Assembly: GCA_017302755.1 (NCBI GenBank)
Contig: JAFLCR010000016.1
Span: forward strand, 1-19,662
Direction of reading: 5' to 3'
Source: Alphaproteobacteria bacterium
GTDB taxonomy: Bacteria; Pseudomonadota; Alphaproteobacteria; Rickettsiales; JAFLCR01
Length of the DNA stretch: 19,662 bases
Shown here: positions 7,322 through 13,312 of the stretch, piece by piece
Numbering within the stretch: the stretch's first letter is position 1
How the letters are laid out: every line of letters begins with the position of its first letter
The notes under the pieces: generated by a model
Database searches by the model: none
What the model saw: the letters and a program-made list of their open reading frames with translations, nothing else
Told to the model about the DNA's origin: nothing
Position numbers and translations under genes: made by a program

Positions 7322-7379
7322 CTTGAAAACCGCCGTAGGTGCAAGCCTACCGTGAGTTCGAATCTCACCCTGTCCGCCA
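7322..7379 (+). pseudogene. tRNA-Ser(UGA) 3' half, probable attachment-site remnant
   Basis: The segment reads as a class II tRNA from the anticodon loop onward: loop CTTGAAA (anticodon TGA at 7324-7326), 3' anticodon strand ACCGC, variable arm GTAGG-TGCAAG-CCTAC, T-arm GTGAG-TTCGAAT-CTCAC, acceptor strand CCTGTCC, discriminator G and encoded CCA at 7377-7379. The bases before the loop (TCACT) cannot pair with ACCGC, and no D-arm or 5' acceptor strand GGACAGG is found in place. The break falls exactly at the anticodon loop, where tRNA-targeting tyrosine integrases often cross over. In this orientation the element should have lain to the left and the old chromosomal flank to the right. It is not a functional tRNA gene. 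Confidence 0.88.
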
Positions 7380-7418
7380 AGCACGTATATTCCTTGAAAT
7401 TTTATCATCCAAAATAAT

Positions 7419-7446
7419 GGGGTCTAGGCAAAGTGTACCAGACCCC
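7419..7446. repeat. Inverted repeat GGGGTCT...AGACCCC
   Basis: Perfect 7-bp arms GGGGTCT (7419-7425) and AGACCCC (7440-7446) around 14 bases, 40 bp after the tRNA CCA end. No T-run follows, so it is not an obvious terminator. GGGGTC-type hairpins recall REP elements spread by RAYT transposases, but no such gene is present in the window. Confidence 0.45.
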
Positions 7447-7514
7447 TGTGAGTCTCTGTGTCTGATATACGACTCTGCGTTCCGATGCAGTATATTTAGG
7501 GAAGCTCTACTGCC

Positions 7515-7541
7515 TATAGGCTATATGATATATAGCCTATA
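7515..7541. repeat. Perfect 12-bp-arm palindrome before a T-run
   Basis: TATAGGCTATAT, GAT, ATATAGCCTATA: 24 of 27 bases are paired. A T7 run starts eight bases after the right arm. It could be a terminator for leftward-lying DNA, a dimer operator, or an iteron-like site for the HTH protein encoded 90 bp downstream. Nothing in the sequence decides among these. Confidence 0.55.
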
Positions 7542-7572
7542 CCTCTAGTTTTTTTATCCTATAGATCACTTA

Positions 7573-7600
7573 TTGTTCAGTGCAATTTTAGCATTATAAT
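7573..7600 (+). promoter_or_regulatory. Promoter of the HTH protein gene
   Basis: A -35-like TTGTTC at 7573-7578 and a perfect TATAAT at 7595-7600 are spaced 16 bp apart, 30 bp upstream of the ATG at 7631. An inverted repeat ATGAAG (7599-7604) / CTTCAT (7614-7619) begins on the last bases of the -10 box and covers the likely start site, which suggests autoregulation by the downstream DNA-binding protein. Confidence 0.6.
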
Positions 7601-7630
7601 GAAGATACTAAAACTTCATGTGAAGATAAA

Positions 7631-8104
7631 ATGAAAAACGATACTGCAAAAAAGCAGCCCCCTCTGAAGGCAGCAAATACCAAGAAGTTAAATGAAAGAT
7701 GGGGGCAGGATTCAATCAAAGCTGGCTGGACAGCTATTCCCTCAGTCATTTTAGAACGTCAGCAAAGCCTTGGATTAAATGCCATGGACCTGGCAATCAT
7801 CATGCATCTGGTTAAGCATTGGTGGGAAGCAGAGCGTAATCCCTACCCAAGTAAACGTCGTATCTGTGAAGCTATGGGCATCAGCGAAAGCACTATGCGT
7901 AAGCACGTAGCTAAACTTCAAAAGGCAGGGCTTGTTAATAGAGCGCCAAAATATCTTCCTGGTACAAAAGGAGTGATAAGCAACGAATATGATTTAAGCG
8001 GTCTAGTAAAACGCTCCAAAAAATTGGCTCAAGAAGCTCTCGAGATTCGCAAAGGTCGGGATCGCACCGCCTCACAATTGCGTAGGAAAAAAGTAGAAAA
8101 ATAG
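7631..8104 (+). CDS. Helix-turn-helix protein of plasmid/phage replication-initiator type
   Basis: A 157-aa basic protein. After a Lys-rich tail (1-25), residues about 35-115 form a winged helix: GWTAIPSVILERQQSLGLN, then NAMDLAIIMHLVKHWW, then CEAMGISESTMRKHVAKLQK as the turn and recognition helix, then a wing. This resembles the HTH_36 module found in plasmid and phage replication or regulatory proteins. The C-terminal 40 residues are highly charged and probably helical. It lies in AT-rich DNA immediately after the tRNA fragment and has a strong AT-rich promoter with a palindrome at the start site, unlike its GC-rich neighbours, which supports foreign origin. Shine-Dalgarno is weak (TGAAG). 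No catalytic replication domain follows, so it could be a stand-alone regulator. The target is unknown. Confidence 0.75.
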   Translation: MKNDTAKKQPPLKAANTKKLNERWGQDSIKAGWTAIPSVILERQQSLGLNAMDLAIIMHLVKHWWEAERNPYPSKRRICEAMGISESTMRKHVAKLQKAGLVNRAPKYLPGTKGVISNEYDLSGLVKRSKKLAQEALEIRKGRDRTASQLRRKKVEK

Positions 8105-8115
8105 AGGGGAGTTTT

Positions 8116-8238
8116 ATGGAATTACTTGCCAAGATACTGATGCAATACGGTCCGCTAGGATTATGTCTGCTTGTCGTGCTGTATATGATTGTGCGCAGTG
8201 ATATTAAAATTCACTATCCTGGAGGCAAAAAGAAATAA
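8116..8238 (+). CDS. Small single-span membrane peptide (40 aa)
   Basis: A short open frame with a good Shine-Dalgarno (GAGGGGA at 8104-8110) beginning at the stop of the HTH gene, so the two are probably co-translated. The peptide starts MELLAKILMQYG, has one hydrophobic span (about residues 13-26, PLGLCLLVVLYMIV), and ends with a basic tail PGGKKK. Size and shape resemble phage holin-like or plasmid stability micropeptides, but no family is recognised. It ends one base before the ATG of the truncated gene at 8240. Confidence 0.6.
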   Translation: MELLAKILMQYGPLGLCLLVVLYMIVRSDIKIHYPGGKKK

Positions 8239-8239
8239 T

Positions 8240-8401
8240 ATGCACCTCTTCCGCTACTGGGCCCACGCCGAACTCCCCGTCAAAGACGCCTCGGGCAATC
8301 AGGTGCAGTTACGCAAATGGCGCGGCTCCAACACGAGCGCCGAAGAAGTGCTCGACGCCGCCAAGCAGGCCGTCGCCGAACTCACCCGCCACCCTCTATA
8401 A
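8240..8401 (+). pseudogene. Truncated 5' copy of the gene at 9579
   Basis: A 53-codon frame whose first 50 codons match the beginning of the gene at 9579 with about 10 differences in 151 bp (roughly 93% identity). Similarity begins exactly at the ATG and stops at 8390, after which an unrelated HPL-stop tail follows. Five differences are silent and five change an amino acid (Leu/Ile, Val/Ala twice, Ala/Asp, Thr/Ala). The DxD block and C-terminal two thirds of the parent protein are missing. It is either a dead gene fragment left by duplication or recombination, or a short peptide of the N-terminal module. A GGAGG lies 14 bp upstream, far for translation initiation. Its 3' end overlaps the stop of the opposite-strand gene at 8396. 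Confidence 0.8.
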
Positions 8402-8641
8402 AAACAGCACCACCATCGCCAGTGTCGCCGCCAGCAACACAACCGTCGCTAACCATACCGCCGTTTCGCCACGCGGTTTCTCCTCCGGCTCGGGGGCTGC
8501 TTCCTCAATCTCCCGGAGCGCTTTTTCATAAATGAACGGCGGCTCGTCGACATTATCCATGGGGCGCCCTGTCCACGGCTCGTCGAGCCGTGCAATCAGC
8601 GCCTGCCGCCGCTTCTTTTCCTCGCTCTTCCCCTTGGTCAT
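8396..8641 (-). CDS. Small tail-anchored membrane protein
   Basis: An 81-aa unknown protein. The first 60 residues are strongly charged (KGKSEEKKRRQ at the start, EEAAPEPEEKPRGE before the membrane) and the last 20 form one hydrophobic span (AVWLATVVLLAATLAMVVLF), so it is probably a cytoplasmic domain anchored by a C-terminal helix. No Shine-Dalgarno is visible before the ATG at 8641, which lowers confidence in the exact start. It is convergent with the truncated gene at 8240. No family is recognised. Confidence 0.6.
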   Translation of the reverse strand: MTKGKSEEKKRRQALIARLDEPWTGRPMDNVDEPPFIYEKALREIEEAAPEPEEKPRGETAVWLATVVLLAATLAMVVLFL

Positions 8642-8793
8642 AAGGAGCCCATCGCTGGTTTACAACGCAGCCTACCGCCGATCGCAGGCTTTATTCAACT
8701 GCCAATGAAGCCTCAATCTTGTGGCGCCACGTCAAAGCGGCTAGAGTTCCCCAAGGAAATCGCGGAAGGTTAAACCACAGCTTGGGTTTTCAC

Positions 8794-9054
8794 ATGGCAG
8801 CCAGCGAAGTTAAAATTACCCTTACCAACTCTGAAGCATTGGTTTTGTTCGAGATGCTCTCAAGATATGGCAACGGTAACGTCGACCGGTCTTTAACCGT
8901 GCTCGATTCCGCGGAAAGACAAGCTTTGTGGAATTTATGCGCGTGCCTCGAAAAAGAGTTGGCGGAACCCTTTTCGGAAAAATACGATGCGTTGCTGGCG
9001 GCCGCCAAAGCCGATTTAACTTACAAAGACAGCGCGCCGTTTCAGGATGAATAA
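8794..9054 (+). CDS. Small protein of unknown function
   Basis: An 86-aa acidic, probably helical protein beginning MAASEVKITLTNSEALVLFE. The composition (Leu, Glu and Ala heptads; LERQ-like helices) looks like a real folded protein, but no family is recognised. The open frame extends back to a TTG at 8719, giving 25 more residues, which look unlike coding sequence (HVKAARVPQGNRGRLNH). The ATG at 8794 was preferred, although neither start has a clear Shine-Dalgarno. The next gene, a VOC protein, follows after 30 bp on the same strand and may be co-transcribed. Confidence 0.55.
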   Translation: MAASEVKITLTNSEALVLFEMLSRYGNGNVDRSLTVLDSAERQALWNLCACLEKELAEPFSEKYDALLAAAKADLTYKDSAPFQDE

Positions 9055-9084
9055 GCCCCATACAGCCCGCCCGGGAGAACGCCC

Positions 9085-9561
9085 ATGAAAAAGAATACGC
9101 TCTGCCTTTGGTATAATCACGATGCGGAAGAAGCCGCACATTTTTACGCCAAAACCTTTCCCGACAGCGCCGTCGGCGCCGTGCACAAAGCGCCATCCGA
9201 TTTTCCGGGCGGCAAGAAAGGCGATGTCCTGACGGTCGAATTCACCGTATGCGGCATTCCCTGCATCGGCCTCAACGGCGGCGACATCTTCAAGCACAGC
9301 GAGGCGTTCTCCTTCCAGATCGCCACCGACAGCCAGGAAGAAACGGATCGCTATTGGAACGCGATCGTGAGCAACGGCGGCGCCGAGAGCCAGTGCGGCT
9401 GGTGCAAAGACAAATGGGGCCTCTCATGGCAGATCACCCCGCGCGTCCTGACCGAGGCGATGGCCAAAGGTGGCGATGTCGCCAAACGCGCATTCGAGGC
9501 AATGATGGATATGCAGAAAATCGATGTCGCTAAGATCGAAGCGGCCGTGCGCAATGGTTAA
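9085..9561 (+). CDS. VOC superfamily protein (PhnB / 3-dmu-9_3-mt type)
   Basis: A 158-aa vicinal-oxygen-chelate protein. It begins with the family's beta strand and helix (LCLWYNHDAEEAAHFYAKTF, residues 6-25), has GIPCIGLNGG (about 55-64), then EETDRYWNAIV and CGWCKDKWGLSWQITP, the usual ending of the PhnB/YdcJ-like group. In this group an acidic or aromatic residue often replaces metal ligands, so members may be non-enzymatic or of unknown activity; many are mis-annotated as 3-demethylubiquinone methyltransferase. GGGAGAAC at 9072-9079 serves as Shine-Dalgarno. It lies between the truncated and intact copies of the gene at 9579, so it may have arrived with the event that split them. The substrate is unknown. 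Confidence 0.9.
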   Translation: MKKNTLCLWYNHDAEEAAHFYAKTFPDSAVGAVHKAPSDFPGGKKGDVLTVEFTVCGIPCIGLNGGDIFKHSEAFSFQIATDSQEETDRYWNAIVSNGGAESQCGWCKDKWGLSWQITPRVLTEAMAKGGDVAKRAFEAMMDMQKIDVAKIEAAVRNG

Positions 9562-9578
9562 TCACCAGGGATTATAAC

Positions 9579-10382
9579 ATGCACATCTTCCGCTACTGGG
9601 CCCACGCCGAACTCCCCGCCAAAGACGCCTCCGGTAACCAGGTGCAGTTACGCAAATGGCGCGGCTCCAACACGAGCGCCGAGGAAGCGCTCGACGACGC
9701 CAAACAGGCCGTCGCCGAACTCGCCCGCCGCATAACGGGCATCGATATCGGCGACGCGCAGCAATACTACGGCCCCGGCGTGATGCCGGAAGAATTGATG
9801 GGCGATCCCTCGCCCACCCACGCCCTCACCCGCAACCGCTACGGCTGCCTGGTGCTCAACGCCGAATCGGCGATGTTCGTGGACGTCGACATGCCCGCCC
9901 AGGGCTGGCTCTCCAAAACCCTGTTCGGCGACCGCGAGAAGAAACGTCAGGAAAGCCTCCACAGCTGGCTGGAAAAACATCCCGGTACCGGCCTTCGCAT
10001 CTACCGCACGGCCGCGGGCTTCCGCTACCTCTTCACCCACAAAACCCTCCCCGTCACCGAGGAAACCCTGCAATGGCAAAAGGAACTCGGCGCAGACAAA
10101 CTCTACATGCGGCTATGCAAAGCCCAGCAATGCTACCGCGCCCGCCTGACGCCCAAGCCCTGGCGCATGAAACATCAGCGTCCACCCAATGCTTTCCCCC
10201 GCCAAACCCCGAAGGATCAGGCCGCGTTCGACAAATGGCTGCGCGAATACGAACACGCCAGCAGGGATTACGCCACCTGCCGCCTCGTGGAATCGCGCGG
10301 CGAAATCCACCCTGATCTTGAAAATCTGATCCGCCTTCATGATGACAGCACCCGCGCCGAACGTGACCTGCCTTTGGCCTGA
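9579..10382 (+). CDS. Conserved hypothetical protein with FVDVD motif (possible primase-like fold)
   Basis: A 267-aa cytoplasmic protein that I recognise only as a conserved unannotated bacterial type. The N-terminal module (1-50, MHIFRYWAHAE) is repeated in the fragment at 8240. The middle has TRNRYGCLVLN (84-94), MFVDVDMP (99-106) with Asp102/Asp104, and GLRIYRTAAGFRYLFTH (138-154). Later KAQQCYRARLTPKPWR (181-196) carries two Cys nearby (180 and 185). The hydrophobic-D-h-D motif followed by a Thr-His strand resembles the catalytic layout of archaeo-eukaryotic primases, but the evidence is motif-level only and the protein may do something else. AGGGATT lies before the ATG. The C-terminal region is rich in conserved-looking Asp/His (IRLHDD). 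Confidence 0.75.
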   Translation: MHIFRYWAHAELPAKDASGNQVQLRKWRGSNTSAEEALDDAKQAVAELARRITGIDIGDAQQYYGPGVMPEELMGDPSPTHALTRNRYGCLVLNAESAMFVDVDMPAQGWLSKTLFGDREKKRQESLHSWLEKHPGTGLRIYRTAAGFRYLFTHKTLPVTEETLQWQKELGADKLYMRLCKAQQCYRARLTPKPWRMKHQRPPNAFPRQTPKDQAAFDKWLREYEHASRDYATCRLVESRGEIHPDLENLIRLHDDSTRAERDLPLA

Positions 10383-10988
10383 CTAACCTCGCCTGCCGGT
10401 TGCTCCATAAGGAGGCTCGGAACGATCCTCTGGTTTGTTTTTCCCCATCCTGCCCGCCACCCACTCAAAAACATTACGCAATCGTGCTTTCGCGCTTTTC
10501 TTGCAATCCTGGCCGATCTCCAGGTTCAGTTGCGCGACATCTTCCGCTTTGAGTTCCTGAACCGCCTGCCGCAGGTCGCGCGCCTCTTCACGCGCATCGG
10601 TAATTTCCTTCCAGTATTTTCCGGAATGATCCTTGCGTAGCACTCTGCTCTCCTGGCGGTATTCCTTGCCGATGCTTCTGGCTTCGTCGCTGTAAGCCGC
10701 CTGGTTTCCCCGGGCGGATTCATCCGCCCGTATTCTTTCGGAAAGCGCAGCCCTTTCCTTCTTCCACTCCTCCAGAAGCGCCGTGGACTGCGAGTAGTAT
10801 TCGCGCTGATAGCGATCCAGCGCATCGCGGATACGCTCATCACGCCGCCTGTTCACTTCCATTATTTGCTGCTGGTAATGCTGCCTGATGGATGCGCGTT
10901 GCTCGTGCGCGTATCCGGGCGCGCATCCAGCGGAAGCCGGGTAAGGCAATAACAAGAGAAAGCCTGGAAGCAGCAGATACCGGTTCAT
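10383..10988 (-). CDS. Secreted coiled-coil protein of unknown function
   Basis: A 201-aa exported protein. The signal peptide MNRYLLLPGFLLLLPYPASA is followed by GC; the residue three before the Cys is Ser rather than Leu, so it is not a normal lipobox. From residue 28 to about 165 the sequence is almost wholly charged helix with Arg/Glu/Gln heptads, as in a periplasmic coiled coil or a domain of LPP/TolA type, ending with a basic Lys/Arg-rich tail. The ATG at 10988 overlaps the TGA of the upstream acetyltransferase (ATGA), so it is the last gene of a coupled three-gene unit. No family is recognised. Confidence 0.75.
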   Translation of the reverse strand: MNRYLLLPGFLLLLPYPASAGCAPGYAHEQRASIRQHYQQQIMEVNRRRDERIRDALDRYQREYYSQSTALLEEWKKERAALSERIRADESARGNQAAYSDEARSIGKEYRQESRVLRKDHSGKYWKEITDAREEARDLRQAVQELKAEDVAQLNLEIGQDCKKSAKARLRNVFEWVAGRMGKNKPEDRSEPPYGATGRRG

Positions 10989-11500
10989 GCCAAACTTTTC
11001 CTGAACCCGAACACCGGCAGCGGCCCCTGCATGAAATCCAGATCCGGCGAATGCTCAAACCCCATGCGCTCATACATCGCCCAGGCTTGCCGCATGGCTT
11101 TGGTGGTGTGAAGAATCATCTGCCCCTGCCCTGACGCCCGCGCCAGAGTTAGACAATATTCCGTCAACTTCCGCCCAATCCCCTGACCGCGCGCCTTCTC
11201 ATCCACGGCGAGCAGGCGCATGCCGCAGGCGTTTTTCTCCTGCGGCGCCGAACCACCGGACCCGTAAAACGCCATCCTCCCGTAATACATGACCGCCCCG
11301 AGCACCGCGCCTTCCGCGCAGGCGGCAATCACCTTCACGCTGGCATCCGTGATCCGCCCCGGCACGTTCGCGAGCATCGCGTAATACTCCGGCATCGCCT
11401 CCACTCCCGGCATGCCCGGCAACTGCCGGTACACCCGCACGGTCAGCTCCCCGATCTGTGCGTATTCATCCGGCTTTGCCTCGCGTATTTCCACCATCAT
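10985..11500 (-). CDS. GNAT-family N-acetyltransferase (second of pair)
   Basis: A 171-aa GNAT protein. The acetyl-CoA pyrophosphate loop is ARGQGIGRKL (residues 103-112), preceded by the strand MRLLAVDEK (94-102) and followed by the family's C-terminal AMYERMGFE. The ATG at 11500 overlaps the stop of the preceding GNAT gene as ATGA; a second ATG follows directly. A longer frame runs to 11815, but its extra 105 residues only read the other GNAT gene in a wrong frame. The protein should acetylate an amine of a small molecule or peptide in the cytoplasm; the substrate cannot be inferred. The downstream secreted coiled-coil gene also starts by a 4-nt overlap. Confidence 0.9.
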   Translation of the reverse strand: MMVEIREAKPDEYAQIGELTVRVYRQLPGMPGVEAMPEYYAMLANVPGRITDASVKVIAACAEGAVLGAVMYYGRMAFYGSGGSAPQEKNACGMRLLAVDEKARGQGIGRKLTEYCLTLARASGQGQMILHTTKAMRQAWAMYERMGFEHSPDLDFMQGPLPVFGFRKSLA

Positions 11501-11979
11501 GACTCTTTTGCCAGCACAACCGATGTCTCCACCTGCCGCTTGGAAATGCTCCAATACGCGCCTAACAACTGTTCCTTTTCTTCCCCCGGAACCAACCTGA
11601 ATCCATGACGCTGATAGAACCGGATGGCCCATGCCGCATCCGCCCAGGTGCCGACCAGCAGCTTCCCCTCCGCTTTCCCGGCAAGCGATGTCAGCAATTC
11701 CGCCCCGATGCCTTTTCCCTGGTGCGACGGCATCACGTACGCATGGCGGATCAGCGATGCATCCCGCACGTTCTGCAACCCCATGACCCCGGTGAGTGCA
11801 CCTGCTTCTTCCCATCCCCAGAACGTCACGCCTGCCGCGATTTCAGCCTCCAGACTCGCACGCTTCATATACGGCTCATGCCAGCAATCCTCTGGTATGA
11901 CGCCGCAATAAGCTTGCGCCGCCTCGTTGATGATAGCGTCAATCCTGTTCACATCCGCTGACGCGCAACGCCGAATCAT
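11497..11979 (-). CDS. GNAT-family N-acetyltransferase (first of pair)
   Basis: A 160-aa GNAT protein starting MIRRCASADVNRIDAIINEA, a common GNAT opening. The acetyl-CoA loop is QGKGIG (residues 87-92) after HAYVMPSH, and the helix-strand motif IRFYQRHGF near the end is the family's C-terminal signature. Start chosen at the ATG at 11979, which has GGAGA six bases upstream on the minus strand. The longer frame to 12018 adds 13 residues, and there GGAGG is only one base from the ATG, which is too close. The gene ends in the ATGA that starts its paralogue-like neighbour. The two GNATs differ clearly in sequence, so they are a co-regulated pair rather than a recent duplication. Substrate unknown. 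Confidence 0.88.
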   Translation of the reverse strand: MIRRCASADVNRIDAIINEAAQAYCGVIPEDCWHEPYMKRASLEAEIAAGVTFWGWEEAGALTGVMGLQNVRDASLIRHAYVMPSHQGKGIGAELLTSLAGKAEGKLLVGTWADAAWAIRFYQRHGFRLVPGEEKEQLLGAYWSISKRQVETSVVLAKES

Positions 11980-12269
11980 GCCGTTCTCCGGGAACCTGTG
12001 CCAGGTATTTTTTCTCATGCCTCCACGCTATTGGCAACCATCCGGTGCCCTCGCCAAGCACTTCCGCAACTGCAACGCAGCATGCTCCGATATCGCTCCC
12101 GCCCCTAAAAAAATGGGGTTTTTTGCATGTCTCAGCTTGACAAGCCCCCTGTTTTGCAGTCAGGAATGATATTCTTAATTTGCGTTCAGATAGTCCTGTC
12201 GCCCTTAAAATCGCTGGCTATCTCCATTTTAACTACCGAGTTCAACACCACCAACCAGGAGTACCCCAC

Positions 12270-12641
12270 ATGGCTGCTAAAAAGAAATCCACCGCCGCTG
12301 CTAAGAAGCCCGCCGTCGTTAAGCCGGTCAAGGAAACCCTTACGAAGTCCGCCCTTCTGGGCCTCATCGCCGAACAGACCGAGCTGACCCGCAAGCAGGT
12401 CGCCGACGTGTTCTCCACGCTCGAAGGCGTGATGCTCGGTTCCGTGCATCCGAACGGCGTGGGCGAGTTCCAGCTCCCCGGCCTGTTCAAGGTCAGCCTC
12501 CGCAAGGTTCCGGCCCGCAAGGCCGGCACGCTGATCCGCAATCCCGCCACCGGCGAGATGATGAAAGCCGCCGCGAAGCCCGCGACCGTGCGCGTGAAAG
12601 TCCGCGCCCTGTCCAAGCTGAAGGCCGCCGCGACGAAGTAA
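12270..12641 (+). CDS. HU-family DNA-binding protein with Lys/Ala tail
   Basis: A 123-aa histone-like protein. After an N-terminal tail of Ala/Lys/Pro (residues 1-22, AAKKKSTAAAKKPAVVK), the HU/IHF fold begins at TLTKSALLGLIAEQTELTRK with the dimer helices. The DNA-binding arm carries RNPATGEMM (residues about 90-98), the diagnostic RNPxTG with the Pro that intercalates into DNA. The C-terminus is again basic (VRVKVRALSKLKAA). It bends and compacts DNA as a dimer. The tail resembles eukaryotic H1-like tails and is not part of minimal HU (about 90 aa). A good AGGAGT Shine-Dalgarno precedes the ATG at 12270; the frame extends back to 12180 but that part looks non-coding. The 290 bp before it carry no gene; CCCC/GGGG with a T6 run at about 12105-12124 may end leftward or rightward transcripts. 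Confidence 0.92.
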   Translation: MAAKKKSTAAAKKPAVVKPVKETLTKSALLGLIAEQTELTRKQVADVFSTLEGVMLGSVHPNGVGEFQLPGLFKVSLRKVPARKAGTLIRNPATGEMMKAAAKPATVRVKVRALSKLKAAATK

Positions 12642-12661
12642 TTTTTCGCGCATCCAATGCA

Positions 12662-12699
12662 ATGCCGGCGGAAGCGATTCCGCCGGCATTTCTTTTTTT
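12662..12699 (+). terminator. Rho-independent terminator of the HU gene
   Basis: Perfect 12-bp stem ATGCCGGCGGAA / TTCCGCCGGCAT with a GCGA loop (12662-12689), followed by TTCTTTTTTT, 20 bp after the HU stop. Confidence 0.93.
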
Positions 12700-12856
12700 A
12701 AATGGCCGCCGCCCATTTCATCCGCAGGAACCACGCCGCCAACCCGCGCGGCAAATCATAGCTAGAGCCTTGCAGATAACGCCTGACGATGCCACCCGCG
12801 CATCCACGGCGCGTTTCGAGCATCATCACACGCAGCATGCTCACCCTGCCGATCGC

Positions 12857-13312
12857 TTATTTCTGCCAGGCCTGCCAGTACTCAGCCGTTTGCTGTAGAT
12901 CGGCCGCCTCCATATTCACACCGATCACGCTTACCTGCCCGTTCATATAGCCGCTCGAAAGCTTTCCGTTGAACGAGGTCATGCCTTTCTTGTCGCGATA
13001 TCCGAAATTCACCACATCCCCGTCCAGAAACCAGGTTACCTTGCCTTCCCATGTTACCTGCGTTTTACCAGGGTGGCCCAGCCGCATCACGGCGGTCCCT
13101 CCGTCCTGAAACTCGAAGAAGATGGGCGATGCTTTCGGCCCCGGCGTGCCATGCCCGTCGGCGCCGCGGTAAAGCATCCAGGTCGTACCGGCCAGGCCAT
13201 CCGCCCACCCGCACAGGGGAACGAGCAGAAAACCGAGAGCCGTCAACAGGCGCGTTAACGGATAGGTTCTTTCGCCGCGTTCTGTTCGGGGAGATAATAC
13301 CATTTCACCCAT
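12857..13312 (-). CDS. Exported or membrane-anchored beta-rich small protein
   Basis: A 151-aa protein. A strong Shine-Dalgarno (AGGAGGAG) lies six to seven bases before the ATG at 13312, and a longer frame upstream to 13495 lacks support. Residues about 17-37 (YPLTRLLTALGFLLVPLCGWA) form a signal peptide or anchor. The rest reads as short strands with Trp and Gly: GTTWMLYRG, FFEFQDGGTAVMRLG, TWEGKVTWFLDGDVVNFGY, FNGKLSSGYMNGQV. This is the pattern of a lipocalin-like or similar small barrel, though no family is assigned. Its first 58 bases overlap the 3' end of the small membrane gene at 13425 in another frame. It may act in the envelope; function unknown. Confidence 0.8.
   Translation of the reverse strand: MGEMVLSPRTERGERTYPLTRLLTALGFLLVPLCGWADGLAGTTWMLYRGADGHGTPGPKASPIFFEFQDGGTAVMRLGHPGKTQVTWEGKVTWFLDGDVVNFGYRDKKGMTSFNGKLSSGYMNGQVSVIGVNMEAADLQQTAEYWQAWQK

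Noticed and set aside
7188..7322. GGGACAGTGGTGG as a 5' half of an interrupted tRNA-Ser
   Set aside because: It resembles GGACAGG plus a D-arm start only loosely, no D-arm or anticodon 5' strand follows, and 134 bp separate it from the 3' half. The phased-repeat reading explains it better.
7138..7408. Minus-strand frames with GEIRTHGRLAPTAVF / VRFELTVGLHLRRF
   Set aside because: These are the well-known false proteins produced by translating the complement of a tRNA-Ser gene; they overlap the tRNA fragment.
9648..10315. Frames on both strands inside the 9579 gene (143 and 219 codons)
   Set aside because: Both are Arg/Pro/His-rich shadows; the 267-codon frame has the conserved motifs and the repeated N-terminus.
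11501..11815. 105-residue N-terminal extension of the second GNAT
   Set aside because: It reads the first GNAT in a wrong frame; the ATGA overlap at 11500 gives a normal GNAT length.
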